In this document: positions 1 through 5,975 of the stretch, piece after piece
Layout: the number at the start of each line of letters is the position of its first letter
How positions within the stretch are numbered: position 1 is the stretch's first letter
NCBI GenBank assembly: GCA_033549345.1
Contig: JAWSUT010000052.1
Span: forward strand, 1 to 10,883
DNA from: JAWSUT01 sp033549345
GTDB lineage: Bacteria > Bacillota > Dethiobacteria > Dethiobacterales > Dethiobacteraceae
Reading direction: 5' to 3'
Length of the DNA stretch: 10,883 nucleotides
Program-made: the position numbers and the translations under genes
Notes under the pieces: generated by a model
Told to the model about the DNA's origin: nothing
The model's input: the letters and a program-made list of their open reading frames with translations, nothing else
Databases searched by the model: none

Positions 1-38
1 CGACTCCCCATATCAAAATTTTACATCATTTTTAAAAG

Positions 39-47
39 TTATCCACA
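39..47 (+). other. DnaA-box-like 9-mer
   Basis: The sequence TTATCCACA matches the consensus DnaA box exactly. It is a single copy in an AT-rich stretch near the left edge. No second box or DnaA-dependent gene is visible, so an origin or DnaA-regulated promoter is not supported; it may be chance or part of a cluster beyond the edge. Confidence 0.25.
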
Positions 48-73
48 TTTTTTTGCCCCGTATAGTTTCCTAA

Positions 74-105
74 ACAAAAAAAAAGCACGCCATCCGGCGT
101 GCTTT
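74..105 (-). terminator. Rho-independent terminator after the M14 peptidase gene
   Basis: Read on the minus strand, a perfect 10-bp stem (AAAGCACGCC with GGCGTGCTTT, plus-strand arms 82-91 and 96-105) with a 4-nt loop is followed by a run of T (plus-strand A run 76-84). It lies about 30 nt beyond the stop codon of the carboxypeptidase gene, so it ends that transcript. Confidence 0.9.
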
Positions 106-132
106 GGGACAAGTAACCTGTCCCCCTGTCCC
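106..132. repeat. Palindromic GGGACA/TGTCCC repeat
   Basis: GGGACAAGTAACCTGTCCC (106-124) is a near-perfect 19-nt dyad; on the minus strand the only non-Watson-Crick pair is a G-T wobble. It is followed at once by a second copy of CCTGTCCC (125-132). The element sits between the carboxypeptidase stop codon and its terminator. Short palindromes of this GGGGACAGG...CCTGTCCC kind recur in genomes carrying REP-associated tyrosine transposases; that link is inference here, since only one copy is in view. Confidence 0.45.
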
Positions 133-133
133 G

Positions 134-1549
134 TTATTCCATCACCAGTTCGGCGGCACGCAGGCCCACCAAACTGTTTCTGCGCCAGGCCAGATCCCAC
201 TCCCCGAAATCACCGAGTTTTTGCCCCACTTCCATGATCAGGGCCGGCAGGCCAAGCTCGGTAATAATCCAGTCGCGGTACATCCCACCGTCATTGCCGT
301 AATACTCCCAGCCGTATCCGGCCACCGCCGCCAGCTCCCGGGCAATCCTTGCGTCACGCTTCAGCACAGCGCCTTCCTGTCCGTAATACCAGTAAATATA
401 ATCGCCCCGCTGATGATAGGTGAGCACCACCGCAGGCAGATGCTTGCGGGTAAATTCCATCATGGCCACCGCTTCCGGCTCGCTCAGCGGTTCATACCCC
501 TTAAAATGACTGGCAGACGGCTTGGTCTTAACATTGCGCAGCACGTCCCAACGCACGGGAAACTGCCGGTTTAAATCCACCCCCCGGATATTGGCCTTCC
601 AGTCGGCGAAATCTTCCTCTCCGGTTTCATTCTGTTTTATCTCCCGCACAAAATCACCGTTTTTTACAGCATTCGGCCCTTCCAGTACCAGCGTCACCCC
701 GTCAGGGTTGACCATCGGAACAAACCAAAACGTTACATCCTCCAGCATCACCGCCACATCATAGCCGCCCAGCTCATACCCATACTTTGCATGATGCGCA
801 TAGTTTTCCAGCATCTTCATTAAAAGCGGCGTCGTCAGCCACTCCCGCGCATGCATCGCAGCGTCCAGCTGAATGTTCACCCCGCCTGTCCCAAGCCGTG
901 CCGCATAGATTTTACGCCCTTCCACCGATTCGCCAATGACCTCCAGCGTCACCTGTTCGGGATACAAAGCTGCCAGACTCGCCAGATCCGCTTCCAGCGT
1001 CCCGTATGTATAAAAGACAGGCTGCACCACCGCAGGGCTGTTCTCTGTACGCAGCTGCGGCTCCAGGACCCGTGCCGCCGCCGTGACAACCTCCCCGCGG
1101 CTCACACTCCCATCTCGGAAGATACGGTCTTCCGGCACATCCACAACACCCAGCCGGGCCAAAACATCAGTCGGTACAGTCATAGGATTTACCGCGAGGT
1201 AATATTCAGTATCACCCTTTTTCTTTTCCTCACCGGCCATCTCCGCCAGATAGCGGTACAACTCCCCCCGCGTAAGAAGACCTGCCGCACCACCCGTTCC
1301 CTGCTTATCTGTCAAAAGGGCAAACAACTGCCGGGCTTCTCCCCGCAGCACAGCCGCATCCCCACTGTCTTTTGTCCACAGCAGCCCACCCAGAACACCG
1401 GTACCCTCCAGGGTATCCCACTCATCCTGCACTACACCGTGCACCTCACCGGCCTGAGGCGTCTTTTGCACATAAGCCAGCAGAAAAGAGGCCGCAAAAA
1501 CAGCCACGACAACAAGCAGGAAACTTCTACCCCATACTTTGATGCTCAT
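134..1549 (-). CDS. Secreted or membrane-anchored M14 zinc carboxypeptidase
   Basis: This encodes a zinc metallocarboxypeptidase of family M14, which removes C-terminal residues from peptides (471 aa from the chosen start). The zinc ligands are visible as the HxxE motif in HAREW (H233, E236) and a later H379 in TYHQRG; the substrate-binding residues are in DLNRQF (N327, R328), NPDG is at 281-284, and the catalytic glutamate is E440 in LIMEVG. The enzyme therefore looks active. A hydrophobic segment (about residues 9-26) is a signal peptide or signal anchor. Residues about 85-163 contain two TRGE/SRGE-like stretches resembling degenerate S-layer homology repeats. The start at 1549 is preferred because GGAGGA lies 11 nt upstream; the frame stays open to 1642 but that start lacks a ribosome site. 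The exact substrate is unknown; peptidoglycan peptides or secreted proteins are both possible. Confidence 0.92.
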   Translation of the reverse strand: MSIKVWGRSFLLVVVAVFAASFLLAYVQKTPQAGEVHGVVQDEWDTLEGTGVLGGLLWTKDSGDAAVLRGEARQLFALLTDKQGTGGAAGLLTRGELYRYLAEMAGEEKKKGDTEYYLAVNPMTVPTDVLARLGVVDVPEDRIFRDGSVSRGEVVTAAARVLEPQLRTENSPAVVQPVFYTYGTLEADLASLAALYPEQVTLEVIGESVEGRKIYAARLGTGGVNIQLDAAMHAREWLTTPLLMKMLENYAHHAKYGYELGGYDVAVMLEDVTFWFVPMVNPDGVTLVLEGPNAVKNGDFVREIKQNETGEEDFADWKANIRGVDLNRQFPVRWDVLRNVKTKPSASHFKGYEPLSEPEAVAMMEFTRKHLPAVVLTYHQRGDYIYWYYGQEGAVLKRDARIARELAAVAGYGWEYYGNDGGMYRDWIITELGLPALIMEVGQKLGDFGEWDLAWRRNSLVGLRAAELVME

Positions 1550-1610
1550 CTTTTCTGCTCTCCTCCGCTGCTTAAAGTTGTAATCTCTTTTGACAAATTG
1601 CCTCGTTTTT

Positions 1611-1643
1611 CCTGCCAAACCACAAAAACCAATCCCTGCCAAA
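1611..1643. repeat. Paired 9-bp direct repeat upstream of the carboxypeptidase
   Basis: CCTGCCAAA occurs at 1611-1619 and again at 1635-1643 on the plus strand, 24 nt apart start to start, in the leader of the M14 gene. The spacing is a little over two helical turns, as in some paired operator half-sites. No convincing SigA-type promoter was found in the same interval, so a regulatory role is only a possibility. Confidence 0.25.
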
Positions 1644-1648
1644 TAATG

Positions 1649-1677
1649 AAACCGGGAGCAGCCCGTGCTCCCGGTTT
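1649..1677 (-). terminator. Terminator-like hairpin after the flavoprotein gene
   Basis: A perfect 12-bp stem (AAACCGGGAGCA with TGCTCCCGGTTT) with a 5-nt loop lies 3 nt beyond the flavoprotein stop codon. On the minus strand it is followed by TTTCATTATTT, a poorer T tract than the other terminators here, so some read-through into the carboxypeptidase gene is possible. Confidence 0.7.
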
Positions 1678-1680
1678 AGT

Positions 1681-2244
1681 TTATCGTATAATCCCCGCAC
1701 CCAGCTTTCTGGCACCGGCCAGATGCTGCGGAGTTTCTCTAATCGCACCTTTTTTGTCCACACCCCGGACAAGCAGCTCTCCTGCCGGATGAAACCCGGC
1801 CGCATCGAAGTAATATTTCATCGTTAGCAGCGCCCCGTCAAAAAGCTTACCGCCCTTTGTGGCGCCCACCCCGATAAAATAACCCGGCTTGTCGGCGGTG
1901 TAGCGTTTGTCTTTTAGAACATACTTTCTGGACCAGAGTGCCTGCGCCCGGTCAATGGCCGCTTTGGCCCAGGCGGAAACAGAATAGAAAAAGATCGGTG
2001 AGGCAAAAACCATAGCGTCGCACGCCCCGATCTTCTCATACAGCTCCTGCATGTCATCCTGAAGCACGCAGTCTCCTGTCTTTTCACAGGACCCGCAGGC
2101 AATACAGGGGGAAAACGCCAGCCCTGAGAGCACCACCTTTTCCACGTCGGCTCCGGCCTCTTTGGCCCCAAGCAGTGCCTCATCCAGCAGAATTTCCGAA
2201 TTCCCGTTCCTCCTCGGGCTCCCCGCCAGCCCCAAAACTAGCAT
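1681..2244 (-). CDS. Iron-sulfur flavoprotein (NADPH-dependent FMN reductase-like fold)
   Basis: This 187-aa protein has a flavodoxin-like fold that binds FMN and passes electrons between carriers. The N-terminal phosphate-binding loop reads GSPRRNGNS (residues 8-16). The compact cysteine motif CX2CX2CX5C (C47, C50, C53, C59) is the signature of the Isf family of iron-sulfur flavoproteins, where it holds one [4Fe-4S] cluster. A second FMN-contact stretch, ASPIFFYSVS followed by KAAIDR, lies at 81-99. The gene starts inside the end of the upstream RseC-like gene (7-nt overlap) with only a weak AAGAAGAAAA stretch before its ATG, so translation is probably coupled. The physiological donor and acceptor are unknown; in methanogens Isf proteins work with ferredoxin, and detoxifying or redox-balancing roles are proposed elsewhere. 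Confidence 0.88.
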   Translation of the reverse strand: MLVLGLAGSPRRNGNSEILLDEALLGAKEAGADVEKVVLSGLAFSPCIACGSCEKTGDCVLQDDMQELYEKIGACDAMVFASPIFFYSVSAWAKAAIDRAQALWSRKYVLKDKRYTADKPGYFIGVGATKGGKLFDGALLTMKYYFDAAGFHPAGELLVRGVDKKGAIRETPQHLAGARKLGAGIIR

Positions 2245-2687
2245 TTTTCTTCTTTGGGCCCGTCAAAGGGCTCCTCAATAATTTCAATGACCGACGCGCC
2301 AACACCGCCGCCGGCAATTTTGTTGTCATAACCGCGGACAATCAGGTAAGAAGCTACAAGAAAGACCAAACCAAGAATAATATCAAAACGGGCAAACACA
2401 CCAAATGCCCCGTCAATCACCTGTCCGAGCCAAATTCCAATTAACAGCGCAATAATCGGTACAATATACACAACAAACGAAGCTTTAAGTACATGGGATG
2501 TATCCATGGCCACTTTCACCGTCTGCCCCACCACAGCATTGACCACATTCTGCGCTTCCACATAATTTTCTCCCTTACCGGAAACGGCCACGCCACAACC
2601 GCCGCATTTACTGCAGGTTTCATGACGCCGTACCATTACAATGGCAATATCGTCTTTGACATCCACTACCTGACCAACCTGTTCCAT
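2238..2687 (-). CDS. RseC/MucC-like redox membrane protein (SoxR-reducing system family)
   Basis: This 149-aa protein has the RseC/MucC layout: a short N-terminal beta-rich domain beginning MEQVGQVVDV, a cysteine motif CX2CX2C (C25, C28, C31 in CSKCGGCG), then two membrane segments (about 68-91 and 102-118) and a charged tail. In proteobacteria RseC helps keep SoxR reduced together with Rsx/Rnf proteins and modulates SigE; those partners are not in this window, so the role in this organism is open. The start is fixed by AGGAGGTG six nt before the ATG. It is the first gene after a strong promoter and overlaps the iron-sulfur flavoprotein gene, suggesting that the two products work together. 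The last residue is also a cysteine. Confidence 0.85.
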   Translation of the reverse strand: MEQVGQVVDVKDDIAIVMVRRHETCSKCGGCGVAVSGKGENYVEAQNVVNAVVGQTVKVAMDTSHVLKASFVVYIVPIIALLIGIWLGQVIDGAFGVFARFDIILGLVFLVASYLIVRGYDNKIAGGGVGASVIEIIEEPFDGPKEEKC

Positions 2688-2737
2688 TCACTGCACCTCC
2701 TGTTACTATTATCTGCCCAATTTGCGCTACTATCACT

Positions 2738-2766
2738 ATTATATCCCTCAGATTTTTTTTTGCCAA
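2738..2766 (-). promoter_or_regulatory. SigA-type promoter for the RseC-like/flavoprotein pair
   Basis: On the minus strand TTGGCA (2766-2761) and a perfect TATAAT (2743-2738) are separated by exactly 17 nt. Transcription would start near 2731, about 44 nt before the RseC-like ATG. A short A run fills part of the spacer. This is the clearest promoter in the window. Confidence 0.8.
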
Positions 2767-2811
2767 GGCGATGCCGCCTCTTATAAGTATTTATTAAGGA
2801 AAGCCTGTAAA

Positions 2812-2839
2812 CTAAAAAGCACCTTCCGGTGCTTTTTAG
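2812..2839 (-). terminator. Terminator of the TPR-NHL-cytochrome operon
   Basis: A perfect 12-bp stem (CTAAAAAGCACC with GGTGCTTTTTAG) and a 4-nt loop give a minus-strand hairpin ending in TTTTT. The TAA stop codon of the cytochrome gene lies inside the upstream arm, so gene end and terminator are fused. Confidence 0.85.
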
Positions 2840-4134
2840 AACTGACTCAGATCAGCATCTGTATTATACCAAATATCAAGGTGACATTCCAGACAAATTC
2901 CCATGCCTTCACGTCGTTTCAGCATTGTACTCTTCGTTTGGGGTTTCCCTTCGTAATCATACTTCGGTGATTCAAATGTTTCGTGGTAACCTGAGATAAT
3001 CGCCGTCCCGTGAGCATAATGACATGTCTTACATGTCAGATATTTACCGTTTACACCTCTGTCCTCAAGCGGAATATCAATACTGACGTTAAGCCATCCT
3101 GCAATATTGATCCCGGTCGGATGTCTGTAATATTCACCGCTTTTTTTGATGCCGTCTCCACCATCTCCGCGTAGTGTATGTGTCGGGTAAGAAGGAATCT
3201 TCGGATTCCTATTTTCACCATAGTTATACCGTTCGTGGCATTCTGAGCAAAATTCGTTCATCCCACTTACATATACTGTTTCATAACTCGTACTGGTGAC
3301 AAACGAATAAGCTACGACCGGTGGCTGATCATAAACATTCAAGGGTCGGCCAAAATGCTTTAGCAGCCGGAATGATGAAGAACGGACAGGCTTTGTCATG
3401 TCCTGTAATACGTGAGCACTATGACAATCTGTACAGGTCAAACTCATGCTGCCCCCACCTGGTGCAGTTAGCAGCATACCATGTTCCTCACGGAACACGT
3501 TATGATAGGATGTTGCAGTTGTAGCACCAAAGGGGCCTGCCGGAGAAGACGTCATTTGTCCACTTGAGGTCATAACGGTTCCGTCTCCCACATTAAACTT
3601 GCTCCCAAGACCGTTATGGCATACCATACAAAGTTCCCTAACTACAGATTTATTTAATAATTGTGATGTTTTCGCATAGTGCGTACTATGGCAGTTTTTA
3701 CAGGTATCCGAGCTCTTCTGGTAATTTGTGTGTTGATTTTCGTTAGGAGGATAAACCCTGGCTTCCATCCATTTTCCGTTTTTGCCGATTCTGTATATAT
3801 AATCATTATAATTCAGAGCCTGTGCGACGGTATACTTATAATACCCCTGATATTGTCCGCTTGTTTCCAATGTCAGCTGCATAGCATTATTATTTTCATC
3901 ACGATTCGACCATGACCAGTTATAGCTTTCATTGTTTTTGGAGACAACAAAGCGCTGAATATTATACCCCGTACCTTCCACATAAAAAGTAATTTCAGAA
4001 TATGTACTGTCCAGCCGATTGACAACAATCTCAATTCTACGCGGCACATCGTCAGCCTGAACGGTGGAAGAATGATAGAAAAGCATAGAGACTATAAGTA
4101 CCAACGTCGATAGCAGCAACCATTCTTTCTTCAC
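2836..4134 (-). CDS. Secreted six-haem c-type cytochrome (doubled CXXCH type)
   Basis: This encodes an exported multihaem cytochrome of 432 aa from a GTG start. A signal peptide (KKEWLL then a hydrophobic core) probably ends at VQA before DDVPRR. Six CXXCH haem-attachment motifs are visible: CKNCH (145-149), CMVCH (169-173), CTDCH (234-238), CSECH (296-300), CKTCH (368-372) and CLECH (414-418). Several read CHxxH (CHSTH, CHSAH, CHYAH), as in doubled-CXXCH cytochromes, and extra histidines could supply bis-His ligation. Residues about 30-140 form a cysteine-free N-terminal domain that I do not recognise. GTG at 4134 is preferred because GGTGG lies 7 nt upstream; an ATG at 4158 overlaps the preceding stop as ATGA but has no ribosome site. 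It is the last gene of a three-gene unit. It likely carries electrons outside the membrane; its partner is unknown. Confidence 0.9.
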   Translation of the reverse strand: MKKEWLLLSTLVLIVSMLFYHSSTVQADDVPRRIEIVVNRLDSTYSEITFYVEGTGYNIQRFVVSKNNESYNWSWSNRDENNNAMQLTLETSGQYQGYYKYTVAQALNYNDYIYRIGKNGKWMEARVYPPNENQHTNYQKSSDTCKNCHSTHYAKTSQLLNKSVVRELCMVCHNGLGSKFNVGDGTVMTSSGQMTSSPAGPFGATTATSYHNVFREEHGMLLTAPGGGSMSLTCTDCHSAHVLQDMTKPVRSSSFRLLKHFGRPLNVYDQPPVVAYSFVTSTSYETVYVSGMNEFCSECHERYNYGENRNPKIPSYPTHTLRGDGGDGIKKSGEYYRHPTGINIAGWLNVSIDIPLEDRGVNGKYLTCKTCHYAHGTAIISGYHETFESPKYDYEGKPQTKSTMLKRREGMGICLECHLDIWYNTDADLSQF

Positions 4135-4141
4135 ACTTTCA

Positions 4142-4148
4142 CCACCTT
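4142..4148 (-). promoter_or_regulatory. Ribosome-binding site deciding the cytochrome start
   Basis: AAGGTGG on the minus strand stands 7 nt before GTG at 4134. It favours the internal GTG, which also gives a cleaner signal peptide, over the ATG at 4158. Confidence 0.6.
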
Positions 4149-4154
4149 GCAGGA

Positions 4155-5150
4155 TCATTTAACGATGCTTGCTTTGCTGCCAAATACAGAAACTCTACCC
4201 TGACCACTTTCCAGAACATAGAAATTCCCGTTCTGGTGAATGACTACGTCATTTGGGAAATAAAGCTCTCCTTCTTGAAGCCCCATCCCGCCAAACTGCA
4301 GGCCAAAGTTTGTACCATTAAACATAGAAACTTGGTGCGTCAATACATCTGCAAGCCATAGATTGTCACGTGTATCCAGCGCCAGGCCGCGGGGAACAGA
4401 AAGCCTTGTTTCACCGTTTTGATCACCCTCAGTTTTCCATAAAACCCGGTCACCCTCAGATGAAAAAACAACGATTCTGGCATTGTTCGAATCTGCAACA
4501 TAGATATTCCCTTTACTGTCCAAAGCAACACCGTTCGGGTAGCTAAGATTAACACCACTTACACTTCCAGGCAGTTCAAACAGATAATTTCCTTCCTGGT
4601 CAACAGCAAGTATCCGGTGTTGAAAAACATCGGCAATGTAAATGTTTCCATTCTGTGGGTTTGCAGTCAGTGCAGTTGGAATAAAAATACCATGCGCAGC
4701 GTCCTCACTGCTTGCCAGCAAAACATCCTGAAAATCACCACGGCTGTTAAATATCAGTATCCGCCGGCTTGCTGTATCAGCCACATAGATTCTACTGTTA
4801 TATTCAGCCAGACCATAAGGTGATTTAAGCTTCAGGTCTTCTGCCACATTATTATTCCCGTAAGCAAACATATAAGCTCCCTCACGGGAGAAAACAATCA
4901 CTTCACCCCGCTCAAAATCAGATACATGTACATTCCCAATACCGTCAGATACAGCGGCCATTGGCTGACTTAGCTCACCCGGTCCGCTTTTATCACCAAA
5001 AGAGTATAGAAATATCGGTGCCGTCTGGCTCTTTGGGAAAATAGGCAAATCCCAAAGCAGCGGGTTACGTGTTAAAAACAAATAAAGAAAGATTGTTACA
5101 ATTATAATAATGAGCACAAGTATTAGAGCTATAAACTTCTTAGTCTTCAT
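4155..5150 (-). CDS. Membrane-anchored NHL-repeat six-bladed beta-propeller protein
   Basis: The 331-aa product has one N-terminal membrane segment (about residues 6-26, after MKTKK) and then an extracytoplasmic propeller. About six NHL-type blades can be read at roughly 61-99, 109-145, 157-195, 203-238, 251-287 and 297-325; typical blade signatures are YPNGVALDSKGNIYVADSNN and VPRGLALDTRDNLWLAD. NHL propellers usually act as binding scaffolds, and some are lyases; nothing here points to a catalytic site. An AAAGGGGGAAG ribosome site precedes the ATG. The gene follows the TPR gene by 18 nt and its TGA overlaps or abuts the cytochrome start region, so all three should be co-transcribed. A role in organising or docking the neighbouring cytochrome at the cell surface is inference. 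Confidence 0.88.
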   Translation of the reverse strand: MKTKKFIALILVLIIIIVTIFLYLFLTRNPLLWDLPIFPKSQTAPIFLYSFGDKSGPGELSQPMAAVSDGIGNVHVSDFERGEVIVFSREGAYMFAYGNNNVAEDLKLKSPYGLAEYNSRIYVADTASRRILIFNSRGDFQDVLLASSEDAAHGIFIPTALTANPQNGNIYIADVFQHRILAVDQEGNYLFELPGSVSGVNLSYPNGVALDSKGNIYVADSNNARIVVFSSEGDRVLWKTEGDQNGETRLSVPRGLALDTRDNLWLADVLTHQVSMFNGTNFGLQFGGMGLQEGELYFPNDVVIHQNGNFYVLESGQGRVSVFGSKASIVK

Positions 5151-5168
5151 TACCGCACGCTTCCCCCT

Positions 5169-5795
5169 TTACTTCAGCCTACGAAGTTTTTTTTTGATTT
5201 CTGCTTGTAAGTCAGGGGCATAGGCGGCAGCACTTTCATAATTTTCTCTGGCCTTCTCAATATTGCCGGATTCTTCATAAGCCTTTGCCAGCATCATATG
5301 GATTTCCGGCATATTCGGAATCCACCGCAGCGCTTCTTCATAATAAAGAATTGCGTCCTCGTATTCTTCTTGTCTGAAATTTATTTCTCCCAAAGCGATA
5401 AAAACAAGGTCAGGATGCCTGGAATACTGTAAAGATTTCTGTAGCTGCTCCTCCGCAACTTTAAGCTGGCCTAGTTCAATATATGCTAACCCCAAATTAT
5501 AGTATGCTACCGGGTTTCCAGTGTCCAGTTTGATTGCAGCTTCAAACTCTTTTATTGCATCAGTATAGTTTCCGGCATTGTAATATAGCCAGCCCAGATT
5601 AATCCTTGCCTGCTCATCATTTGGATTATGGTCCACCATTCTTATGGCAATGTCCAGCTTATATTCACCTTTTGACATACTATGTACCGGAAACAGAACA
5701 CTTTCATACTTCACAGCAACCACAGCGGTAATAATCAATAAAACTGCTATCGTCGCTAGTGTCGGGACAGCACCAATCGTTTTTTCTTCTGCCAT
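5169..5795 (-). CDS. Membrane-anchored tetratricopeptide-repeat protein
   Basis: This 208-aa protein has an N-terminal membrane segment (about residues 8-28) followed by four tandem TPR units at about 60-93, 94-127, 128-161 and 162-195, with the usual pattern such as LGWLYYNAGNYTDAI and YYNLGLAYIELGQLKVA. It ends in a very basic tail (KKKLRRLK). TPR arrays bind partner proteins; with one N-terminal anchor the repeats probably face outward, like the propeller and cytochrome encoded next. The start at 5795 is chosen because GGGAGAGA stands just upstream; the frame stays open to an ATG at 5900 that has no ribosome site and would add a 35-residue hydrophilic stretch before the anchor. It is the first gene of the operon. 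A possible alternative is a cytochrome maturation or assembly role. Confidence 0.88.
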   Translation of the reverse strand: MAEEKTIGAVPTLATIAVLLIITAVVAVKYESVLFPVHSMSKGEYKLDIAIRMVDHNPNDEQARINLGWLYYNAGNYTDAIKEFEAAIKLDTGNPVAYYNLGLAYIELGQLKVAEEQLQKSLQYSRHPDLVFIALGEINFRQEEYEDAILYYEEALRWIPNMPEIHMMLAKAYEESGNIEKARENYESAAAYAPDLQAEIKKKLRRLK

Positions 5796-5821
5796 AATCT
5801 CTCTCCCTGAATGTATACGAA

Positions 5822-5835
5822 CAAACATTTGTACG
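5822..5835 (-). promoter_or_regulatory. LexA-box-like sequence in the leader of the TPR gene
   Basis: CGTACAAATGTTTG on the minus strand fits the Gram-positive LexA consensus (CGAAC-N4-GTTYG) with one mismatch. It lies 27 nt before the TPR start codon. No convincing promoter surrounds it, so it may be chance. Confidence 0.2.
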
Positions 5836-5913
5836 AAATCAGCACATACGTGTTCATACCTTCTATTCGACATATCAGTAATTAATTCCTTTATTGCCAT
5901 GTCATAAATCTGT

Positions 5914-5939
5914 TACAAATTTGTAGAAGTTTCTACAAA
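5914..5939. repeat. Overlapping palindromes between the etf terminator and the TPR operon
   Basis: TACAAATTTGTA (5914-5925) is a perfect 12-bp palindrome. It overlaps a second inverted repeat, TTTGTAGAA-GT-TTCTACAAA (5920-5939). Together they give three copies of the half-site TACAAA/TTTGTA upstream of the TPR-NHL-cytochrome operon and just past the etfA terminator T tract. This could be an operator or a second hairpin backing up the terminator. Confidence 0.45.
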
Positions 5940-5968
5940 AAACGGGGCACCCCCAAGGGATGCCCCGT
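5937..5968 (-). terminator. Rho-independent terminator of the etfBA operon
   Basis: On the minus strand ACGGGGCA pairs with TGCCCCGT (plus-strand arms 5942-5949 and 5961-5968); the stem continues inward through a wobble and three further G-C pairs to a 3-nt loop and is followed by TTTTTT. It begins 8 nt beyond the etfA stop codon. Confidence 0.92.
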
Positions 5969-5975
5969 ACTATTA

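Noticed and set aside
851..1792. Plus-strand ORF of 313 codons
   Set aside because: It runs opposite the M14 carboxypeptidase, which has all family motifs. The translation is rich in Arg, Cys, His and Pro with no recognisable domain, as expected for the complement of a GC-rich gene.
5796..5900. N-terminal extension of the TPR protein to an ATG at 5900
   Set aside because: No ribosome site at 5900, while GGGAGAGA precedes the ATG at 5795; the extra 35 residues are hydrophilic and would bury the membrane anchor.
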